This document shows positions 25,979-35,507 of a DNA stretch of 50,867 bases, one piece after another (positions within the stretch are counted from its first letter, which is position 1; every line of letters starts with the position of its first letter). A program made the translations under genes and the position numbers. The stretch is from Candidatus Hydrogenedentota bacterium (GTDB lineage Bacteria > Hydrogenedentota > Hydrogenedentia > Hydrogenedentales > CAILVY01): NCBI GenBank assembly GCA_029565395.1, contig JAKQOG010000202.1, forward strand, positions 1 through 50,867. The letters run 5' to 3'. The notes below the pieces were generated by a model, which saw only the letters and a program-made list of their open reading frames with translations, was not told the DNA's origin and did not search any database.

Positions 25979-26602
25979 TTATTTCGCTTTTCCTTTCAGA
26001 CCCTGGCGGACAAAGATGGCTTTCTGAATGTCCTGGAATAACCGCTTGTAGAGTTGCGGATCATCCACGACAACGGTCTGTTCTTTTCCGGGGATGGGAA
26101 TGAGTTCCTTTTTCCCTTTGGCCATGGCCCCGGAGGGCATCGTTCCGCAATCGACGACGGTAATGCGCATGCGGAGGCTTTTCTTTCCCCAGGGCTCGGA
26201 GGTCAGGGTGAGCCGCTGCCAGCGGGTCCACATGGGATAGGGAATGCCGCGTTTGACAGAGTCTTTCACGGACTTGTTGAGGCTTTTCATGTAGCCTTTG
26301 TCGTTGGCGCGCCATTCGTCTTCGGGCCCGAGCAGGGCCTCGCGGCGCAGGGAACTGGCCTGAATAATGCCGCCCTGGCGGTCCACGGCGTCAATCTGCC
26401 AGCCGTAATCCTGGAGGACGGAGAGGGCGGCGGCGAATCCGGTATCGGCGTCGCCTTCGAGTTCTTTGGTTTGCATGGCGGCGCGCTGCACGGGGCTTAA
26501 GGGAGAAGAAGGGCCGCCTTTTGCGGATGTTGCGCATCCCGCACACAGCAGGATCGCGAGTGCGGCCCCGGTGAAAGTCATGAACAGGGTATTTCGTTTC
26601 AT
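25979..26602 (-). CDS. Lipoprotein of unknown function
   Basis: The start at 26602 has AAGGGG six bases upstream. The 207-residue product begins with a lipoprotein signal ending LLCAGC. The mature part has a GFAAALSVLQDYGWQIDAVDRQGGIIQASSL segment, resembling small outer-membrane lipoproteins whose alpha/beta domain handles a variable region; I cannot name the family. It sits ten bases after a BamE-like lipoprotein gene and nine before the SGNH hydrolase, in one probable operon. Confidence 0.7.
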   Translation of the reverse strand: MKRNTLFMTFTGAALAILLCAGCATSAKGGPSSPLSPVQRAAMQTKELEGDADTGFAAALSVLQDYGWQIDAVDRQGGIIQASSLRREALLGPEDEWRANDKGYMKSLNKSVKDSVKRGIPYPMWTRWQRLTLTSEPWGKKSLRMRITVVDCGTMPSGAMAKGKKELIPIPGKEQTVVVDDPQLYKRLFQDIQKAIFVRQGLKGKAK

Positions 26603-26612
26603 GGTATTCCCC

Positions 26613-27092
26613 TTAGAATTGGGTGGACAGCATCCGGTAATCCTGGACCACCTGTTTGTCATCGAAAGTGATCATGAGGGTGAAGGTGGTGCTGCTAACC
26701 TGGCCCGTGCTGGTGCTGCGCGAACCGCCGCCGCCGCCAACCACGCCGCCGCCGATGGGGACATTGCCCGCCATGCCGCCCGCAGCCACGCCTGCGCCGA
26801 CGCTGCCGCTCCGGCTGGTTTCCGCCGCGGTGCGGCTGGTGCTCTGGACGTCATAAGTCCACACCTCATGGCCGTCCTGGTCCGTCATGATGATATTGGG
26901 CGGGCCGAAAACCCGGTAGATATCCGTTTGCGGGGTTTCCCCCTTGTGAACGTACTTGTTCACCATGCCGGGGGTCAGGTTGCTGCGTTGTCCGCCGCCG
27001 GGCAGAGGGGGTGGAGCGGTCTTGCAGCTTGTCAATGTCAGAGTCATTACGCACGCCATGACTAGTGTTACCACAAGGATTTGTTTTCGCAT
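26613..27092 (-). CDS. BamE/SmpA-like lipoprotein with Gly-rich insert
   Basis: The start at 27092 is preferred because AGGAG lies 7 bases upstream; the ATG six bases earlier is too close to it. The 159-residue protein has a lipoprotein signal (LTLTSC). A segment KYVHKGETPQTDIYRVFGPPNIIMTD...EVWTYD fits the SmpA/OmlA fold of BamE. A Gly/Ser-rich stretch (about residues 90-125) then interrupts before a final beta strand (FTLMITFDDKQVV). The Gly-rich insert is unusual. It is the first gene of a four-gene minus-strand operon. It may act in outer-membrane lipoprotein function, but a BamE role is not proven. Confidence 0.7.
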   Translation of the reverse strand: MRKQILVVTLVMACVMTLTLTSCKTAPPPLPGGGQRSNLTPGMVNKYVHKGETPQTDIYRVFGPPNIIMTDQDGHEVWTYDVQSTSRTAAETSRSGSVGAGVAAGGMAGNVPIGGGVVGGGGGSRSTSTGQVSSTTFTLMITFDDKQVVQDYRMLSTQF

Positions 27093-27141
27093 GTTCATAC
27101 TCCTTTTGGGTTGGTGAATGATTCATGCACACCATACAATT

Positions 27142-27170
27142 ACTGTAGCAAGCTGTTTCGCCGGGTGCAA
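27142..27170 (-). promoter_or_regulatory. Likely promoter of the lipoprotein–SGNH–symporter operon
   Basis: On the minus strand, TTGCAC (27170-27165) and TACAGT (27147-27142) are 17 bases apart, about 50 bases ahead of the start at 27092. The match to the sigma70 consensus is fair. Confidence 0.45.
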
Positions 27171-27183
27171 GGCGGGGAAAACA

Positions 27184-28653
27184 TCATGAGCACAATCCTG
27201 ATTGGAAGAAAAGGACTTGTGGGGGAATGAAGGCAGGTATGGCCGCTTCCTGGGTTTCGAGGTAGTGGGAGAGGAGCGCGCAACGGTCGGCGTCGATGAT
27301 GTGGTCGTTTCCTTTTTCGTAGACGATTTGGCCAAGGGCGTTCACGGCATATGTGTGCGCGGCGTATTGCTGTTCGCGGTCGGGACAGGGGAAGAAACGG
27401 AGGGTGTGTTCCGTGAGGCGGCGCTGGATGAGTTCGGTCATGAATTCCTTGACGCGGCGGCGGGGGATGGAGCCGTCGGGAAGAGGTTCGAGGTCCATGG
27501 AGGAACCGAATTCGAAGGCGCGGACTTTTTCGCACCATTTGGCGCCGAGGGCCATGAGCTGGTGTGCGATGGCGCGGCCGTTGTTTCCACAGTCAATCCC
27601 AATACCGCGAAAGGCATAGGCGGCGTCGAGCTGGCGGATGACGTCGAGTTGGCGGGCATAGTTGACGCCTTCGAGGCGCAACCGCAGGACGTTGACGAAA
27701 TGCGGCGGTGTGTTTTGGTAGATGACGAATTCGGAGGGGTCGCGGGCGTAGCCGAGGTCGCATCCGAGGTAATATTCGGCGGCCGGTATGTCAGCCGGTG
27801 CTTCGAACATATCGCATTCGTGAAGGATGAGGTCAATGGCGTCGAGACCGGGGTCGACGCATTCGAGGTAGTCGTCGAGCGAGAAGACGGCATGCATGGG
27901 CGAGCCGTGTTGGCCGAGGACGCGGTGGATGTAGCCGGGCGCGGAGCGTCCGCCGTAAAGGAGGGCGAGTTCGGCGTCTTTCCCGGGGGAGTATTCGGGA
28001 TTGAGGGTTGACGGCCAGTTGAACTGTTCAGCGTCTTGCATTTGGGTCATGCGGTAGAAGGTGTTTCGCAGGCCGTTGGGGACGCCGTAGACCCATCGGC
28101 AACCACCGCCGTTGAGGGCTTGGTAAAGTTCACCCCAGGCGCTTTCTGTCATTTCCTGGGCTTCGTCGATGATCTGCCAGTGAACATGCATGCCCTGGAA
28201 ATTGACGCCCCGCACGCCCGCGATACGGCCCCAGAGGGTGAAGCCGTTGGAGAAGCGGAAATACCAGGAGGGGGAACGGCGGATTTCGGCGATGGAAGAA
28301 GTGAAGTCAGGAGTGGTTTCGAATCGGCGTGCGAGGCGGTGCATGAGGGGAAAGAGATGGTTTTCGGTCTGAGTGGCGATGAGCATTTCGGTATTGGGGC
28401 AGGCGAACATGGCCCACGCGGCGATGATTTCGATTTCGGATGTTTTTCCGACGTCGCGGCCGTCACAATGCACTTTTCGCAAGGCATGGGATTCTAAAGA
28501 GCCGCGCTGATAATCACGCACGGACCAGGGGTTTCCCATGGCATCGTGAAAGAACCGCGAAGCAAACCATTCGCGGATTTGCAGGCGGTGTTGGAATTCT
28601 TCCTCTTGTTTGTTATTTTTTTTCGTGCGTGAGATGGTATCGATATCTTTCAT
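27184..28653 (-). CDS. Phage-type terminase large subunit (solitary)
   Basis: The start at 28653 has AAAGG about 8 bases upstream. The product (489 residues) has a Q-motif-like RDYQ near residue 47, Walker A GRDVGKTS (65-72), Walker B WQIIDEAQEM (159-168) and a coupling segment GVPNG (190-194). An RNase H-like nuclease follows: GCDLGYARDPSEF, then IGIDCGNNG, and the final DHIIDADRCALLSHY. Both ATPase and nuclease motifs look complete. No portal, capsid, small terminase or integrase gene is adjacent. It is either a prophage remnant kept intact or a domesticated packaging-type ATPase. A 3D-domain lipoprotein lies upstream on the same strand. Confidence 0.85.
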   Translation of the reverse strand: MKDIDTISRTKKNNKQEEEFQHRLQIREWFASRFFHDAMGNPWSVRDYQRGSLESHALRKVHCDGRDVGKTSEIEIIAAWAMFACPNTEMLIATQTENHLFPLMHRLARRFETTPDFTSSIAEIRRSPSWYFRFSNGFTLWGRIAGVRGVNFQGMHVHWQIIDEAQEMTESAWGELYQALNGGGCRWVYGVPNGLRNTFYRMTQMQDAEQFNWPSTLNPEYSPGKDAELALLYGGRSAPGYIHRVLGQHGSPMHAVFSLDDYLECVDPGLDAIDLILHECDMFEAPADIPAAEYYLGCDLGYARDPSEFVIYQNTPPHFVNVLRLRLEGVNYARQLDVIRQLDAAYAFRGIGIDCGNNGRAIAHQLMALGAKWCEKVRAFEFGSSMDLEPLPDGSIPRRRVKEFMTELIQRRLTEHTLRFFPCPDREQQYAAHTYAVNALGQIVYEKGNDHIIDADRCALLSHYLETQEAAIPAFIPPQVLFFQSGLCS

Positions 28654-28696
28654 GGGTAAACCTTTTGATAAATAGACATTAACCGTTGGTGAAAAA

Positions 28697-28757
28697 GGGA
28701 CATGAAGAACAAAAAAGAACCAAAAAGACAAGGGAAAAATTGGACATGCGGGACAAA
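28697..28757 (+). repeat. GGACA-motif cluster between terminase and 3D-domain genes
   Basis: GGGACAT (28697), TGGACA (28741) and GGGACAAA (28750) occur with several AGAACMA/AGACAA variants in an A-rich stretch upstream of the terminase gene. A similar cluster occurs at 44793-44901 ahead of another minus-strand gene. Confidence 0.4.
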
Positions 28758-28782
28758 TAGGTCCTATATGACCTGTCGGAGG

Positions 28783-29247
28783 TTAGCGGCGGCGTGGGGT
28801 GGATTGGGGGAGCCAGATGGTGACGTTGAGGGTTTTTCGTCCCCATTTGATGGCTTCTTTGTGGGTTTTGAAGAAAAGATCGATATGGTTGCCCTTGATG
28901 GCGCCGCCACGATCTTCGACACGGCCATAGCCGTAGCCGGGGATGTACATGATGGTGTTGAAGGGATAATAGTTGGTATCGGCGGCGATGGTGCCATGTT
29001 TGGCCTGAGTGCCTTTGGCGGTCTGGCCGACTTTCTTGGGTTTGCCTTTGTTCGCTCCGGAGGCGATGACGGGTTTCCCGTACCAATTGCGTTTCCATCC
29101 GCAGCATTTTTTGCAGGGACAGTAGCCGGTGCACAAGATGGTTTTGGTGATGCGTTTTCCTGGGATCTCTTTTGCGCGGTGGGCGCATCCGGAGCCGGCC
29201 ATCGCTATCAGGATCATCACTATGGCAACTGCAGTCAACCGTTTCAT
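28783..29247 (-). CDS. 3D-domain lipoprotein (lytic/peptidoglycan-type)
   Basis: The protein has 154 residues from the ATG at 29247; an ATG six codons earlier is equally possible and neither has a ribosome site. It carries a lipoprotein signal ending AMAGSGC, then TGYCPCKKCCGW, the Cys-rich opening of this 3D-domain group, and then the 3D domain itself: GTIAADTNYYPFNTIMYIPG, VEDRGGAIKGNHIDLFF (three Asp residues) and a closing strand. 3D domains occur in lytic transglycosylase-like and resuscitation-factor-like proteins, so action on peptidoglycan is probable. Next to a terminase gene it could also be a lysis-related relic. Confidence 0.78.
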   Translation of the reverse strand: MKRLTAVAIVMILIAMAGSGCAHRAKEIPGKRITKTILCTGYCPCKKCCGWKRNWYGKPVIASGANKGKPKKVGQTAKGTQAKHGTIAADTNYYPFNTIMYIPGYGYGRVEDRGGAIKGNHIDLFFKTHKEAIKWGRKTLNVTIWLPQSTPRRR

Positions 29248-29265
29248 GCCGAGAGGATAGCGCAT

Positions 29266-29643
29266 TTGTTGAATTTACAACCACTTTTTCCGCAGACATG
29301 TTATTTTTCCTCCAATTTTCAGCGGGCTGAATGGCCCTATCTATTAGCGCGTTTCATTTCATGGAAAACGAGGCTTGATGCGGGAAGCTTGGGGCTAAAA
29401 TAGGGGGAAAATAACGGTTTTTTGAGAGAAAATGGAGATCATGTTGTAAAAACGGGGGTGAAAATAGGCTGGGGAGAGAAAACAGGGGAAAATAAGCTTT
29501 TTTTAGGAAAAAATATTTTTGAGAAAATTTTTATGGGTCAAAAAAAAGCGAAAAAAAGTAGACTCCGGAGTCTACTTTTCCCAAAAAATGGAAATATGAA
29601 AAGAGCAAAAATTAGGCAAATACGTGAGCCAGGAGGAACTGGT
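29266..29643. other. A-rich intergenic region
   Basis: This ~380-base region has no credible gene. It is very A-rich on the plus strand, with recurring GAAAATA words, and contains the strong terminator at 29551-29579 that serves the minus-strand gene to its right. No promoter for the 3D-domain gene was recognised with confidence. Confidence 0.6.
29551..29579 (-). terminator. Rho-independent terminator, perfect palindrome
   Basis: A perfect inverted repeat with 13-base arms and no spacer (arms 29554-29566 and 29567-29579, centre CCGG) is followed on the minus strand by a T7 run. It lies 65 bases past the stop of the amidohydrolase gene. Confidence 0.85.
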
Positions 29644-31077
29644 TTATTTTGTTTGGCTGAGGGGATAGAGGTTCGTGGCGTTGGTGTGGAGGAAGCTGAG
29701 GGCGAGGTGTTGAAGGTCGTTAGGTGGTATGCCGATGCGGAGGGCGTGTTGATCCAGGATTTCGGAGAGGATTTCGCGGTTGATAAGAGAGGATCCGGCG
29801 GCCATTTCGATGCTGGTGGCGTCGTGGGAGCACATGAGTTTGTGTGCGGGGATGTAGCCGAGCCATTCCTGGAGAGCGCGTCGGAAGAAATCGGGATTCA
29901 AGATGGCCTGCCAGCAGGTGTCGATATACATGTTGGGGTATTGCTTTGCGAGCCAGCCGCATTCGGACAGGAAGGGCCACGCGTGCAGCATCACGATGTT
30001 CATCTTGGGGTAGCGTTTGGCGAGGATTTGCAGGGGCAGGGGAGAGGATTGCGTGAGGTTGTGGGTGCCCACGTGGATTTGGTGTACCCAGCCGCGGTCG
30101 TTGGCCTGTTTGCAGCATTCGTGCACGATCCAATCCTGATGTGCGATGACTTGTTCGTCTGAGAGCGCGCCGGACCATACGATCTCGCGGTCCGGGCGGT
30201 GTTCAAACCGCAAGGGCCGGGAATAGGCCTGTAATTGTTTAATGCCGGTGGTTCCATGGGCGGCGGCAAGATCCAGAATCGCCGTGATGAAGTTGCGCCA
30301 GCTTTGTGCGTCGCGGGGTTCGACACCGGCGATTTTTGCAAGGCCATCGCGCCGGGGCGATTTCTTTTCCCAGAGATGCAGCAGGGGATCGATTCGCATA
30401 ATGGTATGGGTGAATCCGAGTTCTGCTTTAGCGGAAGCGGCGGTTCCTTCGCGCACGTAGAACTCCGGATGCACCGGGCGGATCAATCCGCTGAAATGGA
30501 TCTTTTCCATCGCATTTGAATACCAGGAGAAGATGTCCGAATAGGCGTTCGCGACGGCAGTATCCGCTTCGCGCCATGCTTCGAGTTCGAAGGCGCCGAT
30601 GTCCGGTCCATGGAGGTATGCGATGCCTTTGCGGAGACATTGAAAGGCGCCTGTGAGCGCTTGGTTCTGCAAAGGTGCGCGGAGTTGGGCCAACGCTTCT
30701 TCGGGTTTCTTTTGCCACCACGAAATAAAATCCGGGGCGCCGGCTTGAGTGGCGAGTTGGTGGGGATCCGTGCCCGCTTGCGCCAGGAAGCCGCCGAAAT
30801 AGGGATCGAGCACCAGGTCCCACACGCTCACCGGACGGGAAGGCACTGCGCCCGTCTCCGTATCCGCGCGGAATCCTTCGGGGCTCATGCCAATGGCGGG
30901 GATGCTGCCCCAATGTTCGTGTGCGCAGAAATTTGGGAGGGTGGTCAGATCCAGAGTGTTTTGAGGGGGGTCTTTAGCAGGAACGGGAGATTCTGCGGCT
31001 GAACTCGTGGCAGCAGCAAGAGGAGTGGTGGCTAATACGCCGCCTGCGGTGCGTTGCATGAATTCCCTGCGTTTCAT
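29644..31077 (-). CDS. Twin-arginine-exported amidohydrolase-family protein
   Basis: The 477-residue protein begins MKRREFMQRTAGGVLATTPL, a Tat signal. The mature part looks like a metal-dependent amidohydrolase of the TIM-barrel kind: CAHEHW (His-x-His) near residue 51, VHQIHVGTHNL, MNIVMLHAWPFLSECGWL, then MYIDTCWQAI and LMCSHDATS, which would supply the remaining metal ligands. It is related in style to glucuronate isomerase/Amidohydro_2 proteins. The substrate is unknown. It follows the flavoprotein gene after six bases and ends at a strong terminator, so these two genes form an operon. Confidence 0.75.
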   Translation of the reverse strand: MKRREFMQRTAGGVLATTPLAAATSSAAESPVPAKDPPQNTLDLTTLPNFCAHEHWGSIPAIGMSPEGFRADTETGAVPSRPVSVWDLVLDPYFGGFLAQAGTDPHQLATQAGAPDFISWWQKKPEEALAQLRAPLQNQALTGAFQCLRKGIAYLHGPDIGAFELEAWREADTAVANAYSDIFSWYSNAMEKIHFSGLIRPVHPEFYVREGTAASAKAELGFTHTIMRIDPLLHLWEKKSPRRDGLAKIAGVEPRDAQSWRNFITAILDLAAAHGTTGIKQLQAYSRPLRFEHRPDREIVWSGALSDEQVIAHQDWIVHECCKQANDRGWVHQIHVGTHNLTQSSPLPLQILAKRYPKMNIVMLHAWPFLSECGWLAKQYPNMYIDTCWQAILNPDFFRRALQEWLGYIPAHKLMCSHDATSIEMAAGSSLINREILSEILDQHALRIGIPPNDLQHLALSFLHTNATNLYPLSQTK

Positions 31078-31083
31078 GACCCA

Positions 31084-32055
31084 TCATCCGATTATGATTT
31101 TTAACCGTTCCAAAATTTCTTTGGCGTCCCGGATAATATCGTCCATAATTTCCTTACACGATTTGATTTCCGTGATGCGGCCCACCACCTGGCCGCAGGC
31201 AATCGTGCCGCGCTGCACATCGCCGCTGAGATAGGCTTCGCGGCCCACTTTTCCGCTGATTACGGGAAGCAACTCATCGAGGCCCGCGCCATTGGCTTCC
31301 AGTTGTTCGACGGTTTTAGCCGCTTCGTTTTTAATCACGCGCGCCGCGTTGCGAATCGAGCGTTCGATAATCATGGTATCGGTTTCCTGCGCGGCCACCA
31401 TCCACTGCTTGAAGCTGTCGTGCATGGGGCTTTCCTTGGAGGCCATGAAGCGCGTGCCCATCAATACGGCTTCGGCGCCGAAGGCCAGTGCGGCGATCAG
31501 GCCGCGCCCGTCGCAAAAGCCGCCCCCCGCAATCACGGGCACGTTGAGAGCCTTGGCGGCTTTTGGGGCAACAATCAGGCTGGGGACATCGTCCATGCCC
31601 GGATGCCCGCCGCATTCAAAGCCGACGACGGTCACCGCGTCCGCGCCGATGGATTCCGCTTTCTTCGCAAAGCGCACGGCGGGCACTTTATGGATGAGTT
31701 TGACGCCCGCGGAATGGAGTTTGCCAATGTACGGTTCGGGATTGCGCCCTGCCGTTTCCACGACCGGCACGCCTTCTTCGCACACTGTGTCGATGTAGCC
31801 CTCCGTCAGATCGCCGGGCATCATGACGGGCAGCATGCTCACGTTCACGCCAAAGGGCTTGTCCGTCATGTCACGGGTTTTGCGGATTTCCTCCCGCAAT
31901 TCCTCCGTAGTCGAGAACGATCCCGCCGTGATAAAACCCAAGCCGCCTGCATTCGACACGGCGGACACCAGTTCCGCGCGGGACAGCCATTGCATGCCGC
32001 CCTGCAACACCGGATACTCAATTCCCAACATCTCCGTAATGCGCGTCTTCAACAT
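31084..32055 (-). CDS. Nitronate monooxygenase / FabK-like FMN enzyme
   Basis: The start at 32055 has AGGAGG nine bases upstream. The 323-residue product matches the 2-nitropropane dioxygenase/FabK barrel: GIEYPVLQGGMQWLSRAELVSAVSNAGGLGF, then FGVNVSMLP, FECGGHPG and IAGGGFCDGRGLIAALAFGAEAVLMGTRF, the FMN phosphate-binding loop. Nitronate monooxygenase and enoyl-ACP reductase II cannot be separated with certainty, but the absence of fatty acid synthesis genes nearby favours the former. It is the first gene of a two-gene operon with the exported amidohydrolase. Confidence 0.82.
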   Translation of the reverse strand: MLKTRITEMLGIEYPVLQGGMQWLSRAELVSAVSNAGGLGFITAGSFSTTEELREEIRKTRDMTDKPFGVNVSMLPVMMPGDLTEGYIDTVCEEGVPVVETAGRNPEPYIGKLHSAGVKLIHKVPAVRFAKKAESIGADAVTVVGFECGGHPGMDDVPSLIVAPKAAKALNVPVIAGGGFCDGRGLIAALAFGAEAVLMGTRFMASKESPMHDSFKQWMVAAQETDTMIIERSIRNAARVIKNEAAKTVEQLEANGAGLDELLPVISGKVGREAYLSGDVQRGTIACGQVVGRITEIKSCKEIMDDIIRDAKEILERLKIIIG

Positions 32056-32363
32056 CCTGATAACCTCCTGTAGTTCCGCGCAGTATACCACGCCAAGAAC
32101 TAAAACTGCGCAAATTTCCCGCCGTCAGCCAACCGTTGGCGCCTATTACGGCATGATCGCGCGCTTCCCGTGAAACCGGGTCCGAGTTGAATCTCCCCGC
32201 GCCTCTTCTGTACGCTTGAGGTGTGATAGCGATGCGTTATGCGTGTGCGAATCCCACGGGATTTCGTATGGAAAGAAATGGGGTTAACCCCACTTCTCGT
32301 CATATACCTTCCCTGGCATTTGCCGCATAACGCGCCATGCTTCACGCGGGAGAACCAGACGAA

Positions 32364-35300
32364 ATGCCGGATAAGCGAAAAGGCACGGATTTATTCATTG
32401 TCGACAATTCCGATTCCGACTGGAAGGTCCGGGATTATCTTCATGATTGGGCTGATCTCGCTGATAGGTTTGATGTTGCCACCGGGTATTTTGAGATTGG
32501 CGCACTCCTGGCACTGGACGGACAATGGCAAAAACTGGATCACATTCGGATATTGATGGGCGATGAAGTTTCAAAGCGGACTAAAAAAGCGTTTATTGTC
32601 GGGGTGGAAGGGATAAAGAACAAACTTGATGACAGTATCGAGCGCGAGAAAGAATCCAATGATTTCCTGCGGGGAGTTCCCGCGATAGTTGAAGCTATCC
32701 GATCCGGAAAGATCCAGTGCAGGGTATACACCAAAGACAAATTCCACGCCAAAGCCTATATCACCCATGGAAAGCTTGCCGTAGTGGGTTCGGTGGCGCT
32801 GGTTGGCTCCAGCAATTTTACCTACCCAGGACTGACAGAAAATGTTGAACTCAATGTACAAATCCAGCGCGAAGTCGCCGAACTCCAGGAATGGTATGAG
32901 CGGCACTGGAATCTGGCCGAGGACATCTCCCAGGAAATCCTCAAGGTTATAGAGCGCCATACCCGCGAATACACCCCCTTTGAAGTCTATGCAAAGGCCC
33001 TTCAGGAGTATTTCCGCGGTCATGAATTGACCGATGTAGAGTGGGAACAAACAAAATCCCGCATGTATCCGGTGCTTGACCAATATCAGAAAGAGGGCTA
33101 TCACGCCCTGCTTAAGATTGCACACCAATTCAATGGCGCCTTCCTCTGCGACGGCGTCGGTCTGGGTAAGACCTTCATCGGTATGATGCTGATCGAGCAC
33201 TTGACCATGCACGACCGCAAGCGAGTGGTGTTATTCGTTCCAAAAGCGGCCCGAAAGCCGGTATGGGAGGCAACCCTCAACAAGTACCTGCCTCATGTGC
33301 GGCGTGGTGATTTCGCAAACCTGGTGATTTACAACCATACGGATCTTCAACGCGGCGGCGAATATACCGGGAAAATGCAATCCCTCAAGGAAATGGCGGA
33401 TGTTATCATTGTGGATGAAGCCCACCATTTTCGAAATCCTGGTGTAAAAGGCATCACGGGGCAGCGTCCATCGCGATACTGGGAATTGTTTGATATGGCG
33501 GAAGGCAAAACCCTGTATCTGTTGACGGCAACGCCCATCAACAACCGCCTGATCGACCTCCAGCACATGATCGAGTTGTTCTCCCGGCGCCAGCCCGATT
33601 ACTTCAAAAGTCAGTTGGGTATCCACAGCCTGTCCGGCCATTTCAGAAAGATGGAGAAGGCGCTCGAACAAAACCTTCTGTCAAAGAGCCAAGGACAGGA
33701 GAATCCGGATGTCGAAACGTCCCTGGTCGAAGCGGAACAAATCCTCGCTTCGGATCTCCTCTTCACAAGGCTTGTGGTACAGCGGAGCCGCGCATACGTC
33801 AAGGAAAGTCAAAAGCAGCATGGCGGCTCTCAGGTCATTTTCCCGGACCGTGAGCCGCCCAAGGTGGTCGCCTACTCCATCAAAAAAACGTACGGCAAGT
33901 TGCTTGACATGCTCGAGGGCGCGTTCAGCAAGAAACCTTTATTCTCCCTGGCGATCTACTATCCCCTTGCGTATTACAAGGGGGATAATGCAACCATTGA
34001 CCCATTGAAGGAAAACCGCCAGAAACAGGTCGTGGGGTTGATCCGAATCCAGTTCCTCAAGCGGTTCGAGTCTTCCGTCCGGGCATTTCAGATGTCCTGC
34101 CAGGATCTCTTATTAAAACTCTTGGCCTTTACGGAAAAACATAGTCAATCCATCTCGCAGAAGCATCGCCTGGAGCGTTGGAAAGCTCAACACGAAGATA
34201 TCCTAGGATATGTCCACCAGCATCAGTTGGAATTCCTCGGCGCGGAAGCGGATGAGGAAGCCGATGCTGATATCATCACGGAAGAAATGCTCGAAGACGT
34301 CGAAGAGCTTTCCCGCGACGAGTACAATGTTGATGACATCCTAATGGAAACCTTCCTGGACCTTGATCAAGTAGCGGAGTTTCTGAAAGAAATTCGTAAG
34401 TTCAAGCCTGCCCATGATGACAAACTCAAAGCCTTGATTAAACTGTTGAAGTCCGATCCCGTGTTGAAGAAGCACAAAGTCCTGATCTTCTCCGAATATA
34501 TGGCCACGGCCAGATATTTGAGGAAACAACTGCAAGAAAACGGTTTTGACGCCGTGGATGAAGTGGACAGCGCCACAAAACGGGACCGCGGCGAAATTAT
34601 CCGTCAGTTCTCCCCCTACTACAATGATTCATCCAGCGCGGCCCTCGCCGAGGAAGATCTGACCGAAACCCGGATTCTCATTGCCACGGACGTATTATCC
34701 GAAGGCCTGAACCTGCAAGACGCCACGCGGATGATCAATTACGATATCCACTGGAATCCCGTACGCCTGATGCAGCGCATAGGCCGTGTGGATCGCCGCA
34801 TGAACAATGATATTGAAAACAAGATCCTGGAAGACCATCCGGAACAGCGGGATGTCCGGGGAACTGTGTCTTTCTGGAATTTCCTGCCGCCAAACGAATT
34901 GGACAATTTGCTCCGGCTCTATTCTCTAGTCTCCCATAAAACCCTCCGGATCTCGAAAACCTTCGGCATCGAAGGAAAGAAGCTGCTTACTCCGGAAGAC
35001 GACTACGAAGCTCTGCGCGAATTCATTCATTCGTATGAAGGTACGACGACTTCCGATGAGGCCATGCACCTCGAGTTCCAGAAACTCCTCAAGGACAATC
35101 CCGGTCTCGAAAATCACCTCAATTCTCTCCCGAAACGCGTCTTTTCCGGCAAACGACACCCGGCGGAAGGGGCCAAGGCCGTCTTCTTCTGTTTTGCACT
35201 TCCCGCCGAAGACGCCGCGCAAACGGCAAAAGGCATTGCCGACGCCGATGCTTGGACTGAAGCGGCGGGGTACACCAAATGGTATCTCTATAACCTGCAG

Positions 35301-35507
35301 ACCGAGAAAATCCTCGAAGAAGTCCCCGATATGATCCAACTTATCCGGTCCACCCCCGAAACACCTCGGTTCCGGTCCGTTGAAGACAAAACACTCTCCG
35401 AAATCCGCGCTACAATCGAAAAACATATTAAAAATACCTATTTTAAGAGTACCCAGGCGCCTGCTGGAGTCAAAGCAACGTTAAAAGCTTGGCTGGAGAT
35501 CAGTTGA
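32364..35507 (+). CDS. PLD-nuclease / SF2 helicase of a restriction-type defence system
   Basis: I take the ATG at 32364, with GGAG 11 bases upstream; an ATG at 32337 would add nine residues. The 1,047-residue protein has an N-terminal phospholipase D-type nuclease domain (about 1-190) with an HxK motif at His128 (KFHAKAYI) and GSSNFT. A SNF2-like helicase follows: Walker A GVGLGKT at 264-270, DEAH at 351-354, TATPINN, and the C-lobe ATDVLSEGLNLQDATRMINYD and QRIGRVDRR boxes (about 774-815). The C-terminal ~200 residues are uncharacterised. Its stop overlaps the start of the methylase gene (TGATG at 35505-35509). Paired helicase and adenine methylase resemble drmD/drmMI of class 1 DISARM, but drmA, drmB and drmC are absent. 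It is more likely a two-gene restriction system. Confidence 0.85.
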   Translation: MPDKRKGTDLFIVDNSDSDWKVRDYLHDWADLADRFDVATGYFEIGALLALDGQWQKLDHIRILMGDEVSKRTKKAFIVGVEGIKNKLDDSIEREKESNDFLRGVPAIVEAIRSGKIQCRVYTKDKFHAKAYITHGKLAVVGSVALVGSSNFTYPGLTENVELNVQIQREVAELQEWYERHWNLAEDISQEILKVIERHTREYTPFEVYAKALQEYFRGHELTDVEWEQTKSRMYPVLDQYQKEGYHALLKIAHQFNGAFLCDGVGLGKTFIGMMLIEHLTMHDRKRVVLFVPKAARKPVWEATLNKYLPHVRRGDFANLVIYNHTDLQRGGEYTGKMQSLKEMADVIIVDEAHHFRNPGVKGITGQRPSRYWELFDMAEGKTLYLLTATPINNRLIDLQHMIELFSRRQPDYFKSQLGIHSLSGHFRKMEKALEQNLLSKSQGQENPDVETSLVEAEQILASDLLFTRLVVQRSRAYVKESQKQHGGSQVIFPDREPPKVVAYSIKKTYGKLLDMLEGAFSKKPLFSLAIYYPLAYYKGDNATIDPLKENRQKQVVGLIRIQFLKRFESSVRAFQMSCQDLLLKLLAFTEKHSQSISQKHRLERWKAQHEDILGYVHQHQLEFLGAEADEEADADIITEEMLEDVEELSRDEYNVDDILMETFLDLDQVAEFLKEIRKFKPAHDDKLKALIKLLKSDPVLKKHKVLIFSEYMATARYLRKQLQENGFDAVDEVDSATKRDRGEIIRQFSPYYNDSSSAALAEEDLTETRILIATDVLSEGLNLQDATRMINYDIHWNPVRLMQRIGRVDRRMNNDIENKILEDHPEQRDVRGTVSFWNFLPPNELDNLLRLYSLVSHKTLRISKTFGIEGKKLLTPEDDYEALREFIHSYEGTTTSDEAMHLEFQKLLKDNPGLENHLNSLPKRVFSGKRHPAEGAKAVFFCFALPAEDAAQTAKGIADADAWTEAAGYTKWYLYNLQTEKILEEVPDMIQLIRSTPETPRFRSVEDKTLSEIRATIEKHIKNTYFKSTQAPAGVKATLKAWLEIS

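Noticed and set aside
27202..28011. 269-codon plus-strand frame across the terminase gene
   Set aside because: It is antisense to the terminase, whose Walker and nuclease motifs are plain; the Val/Gly/Glu-rich product looks like a shadow.
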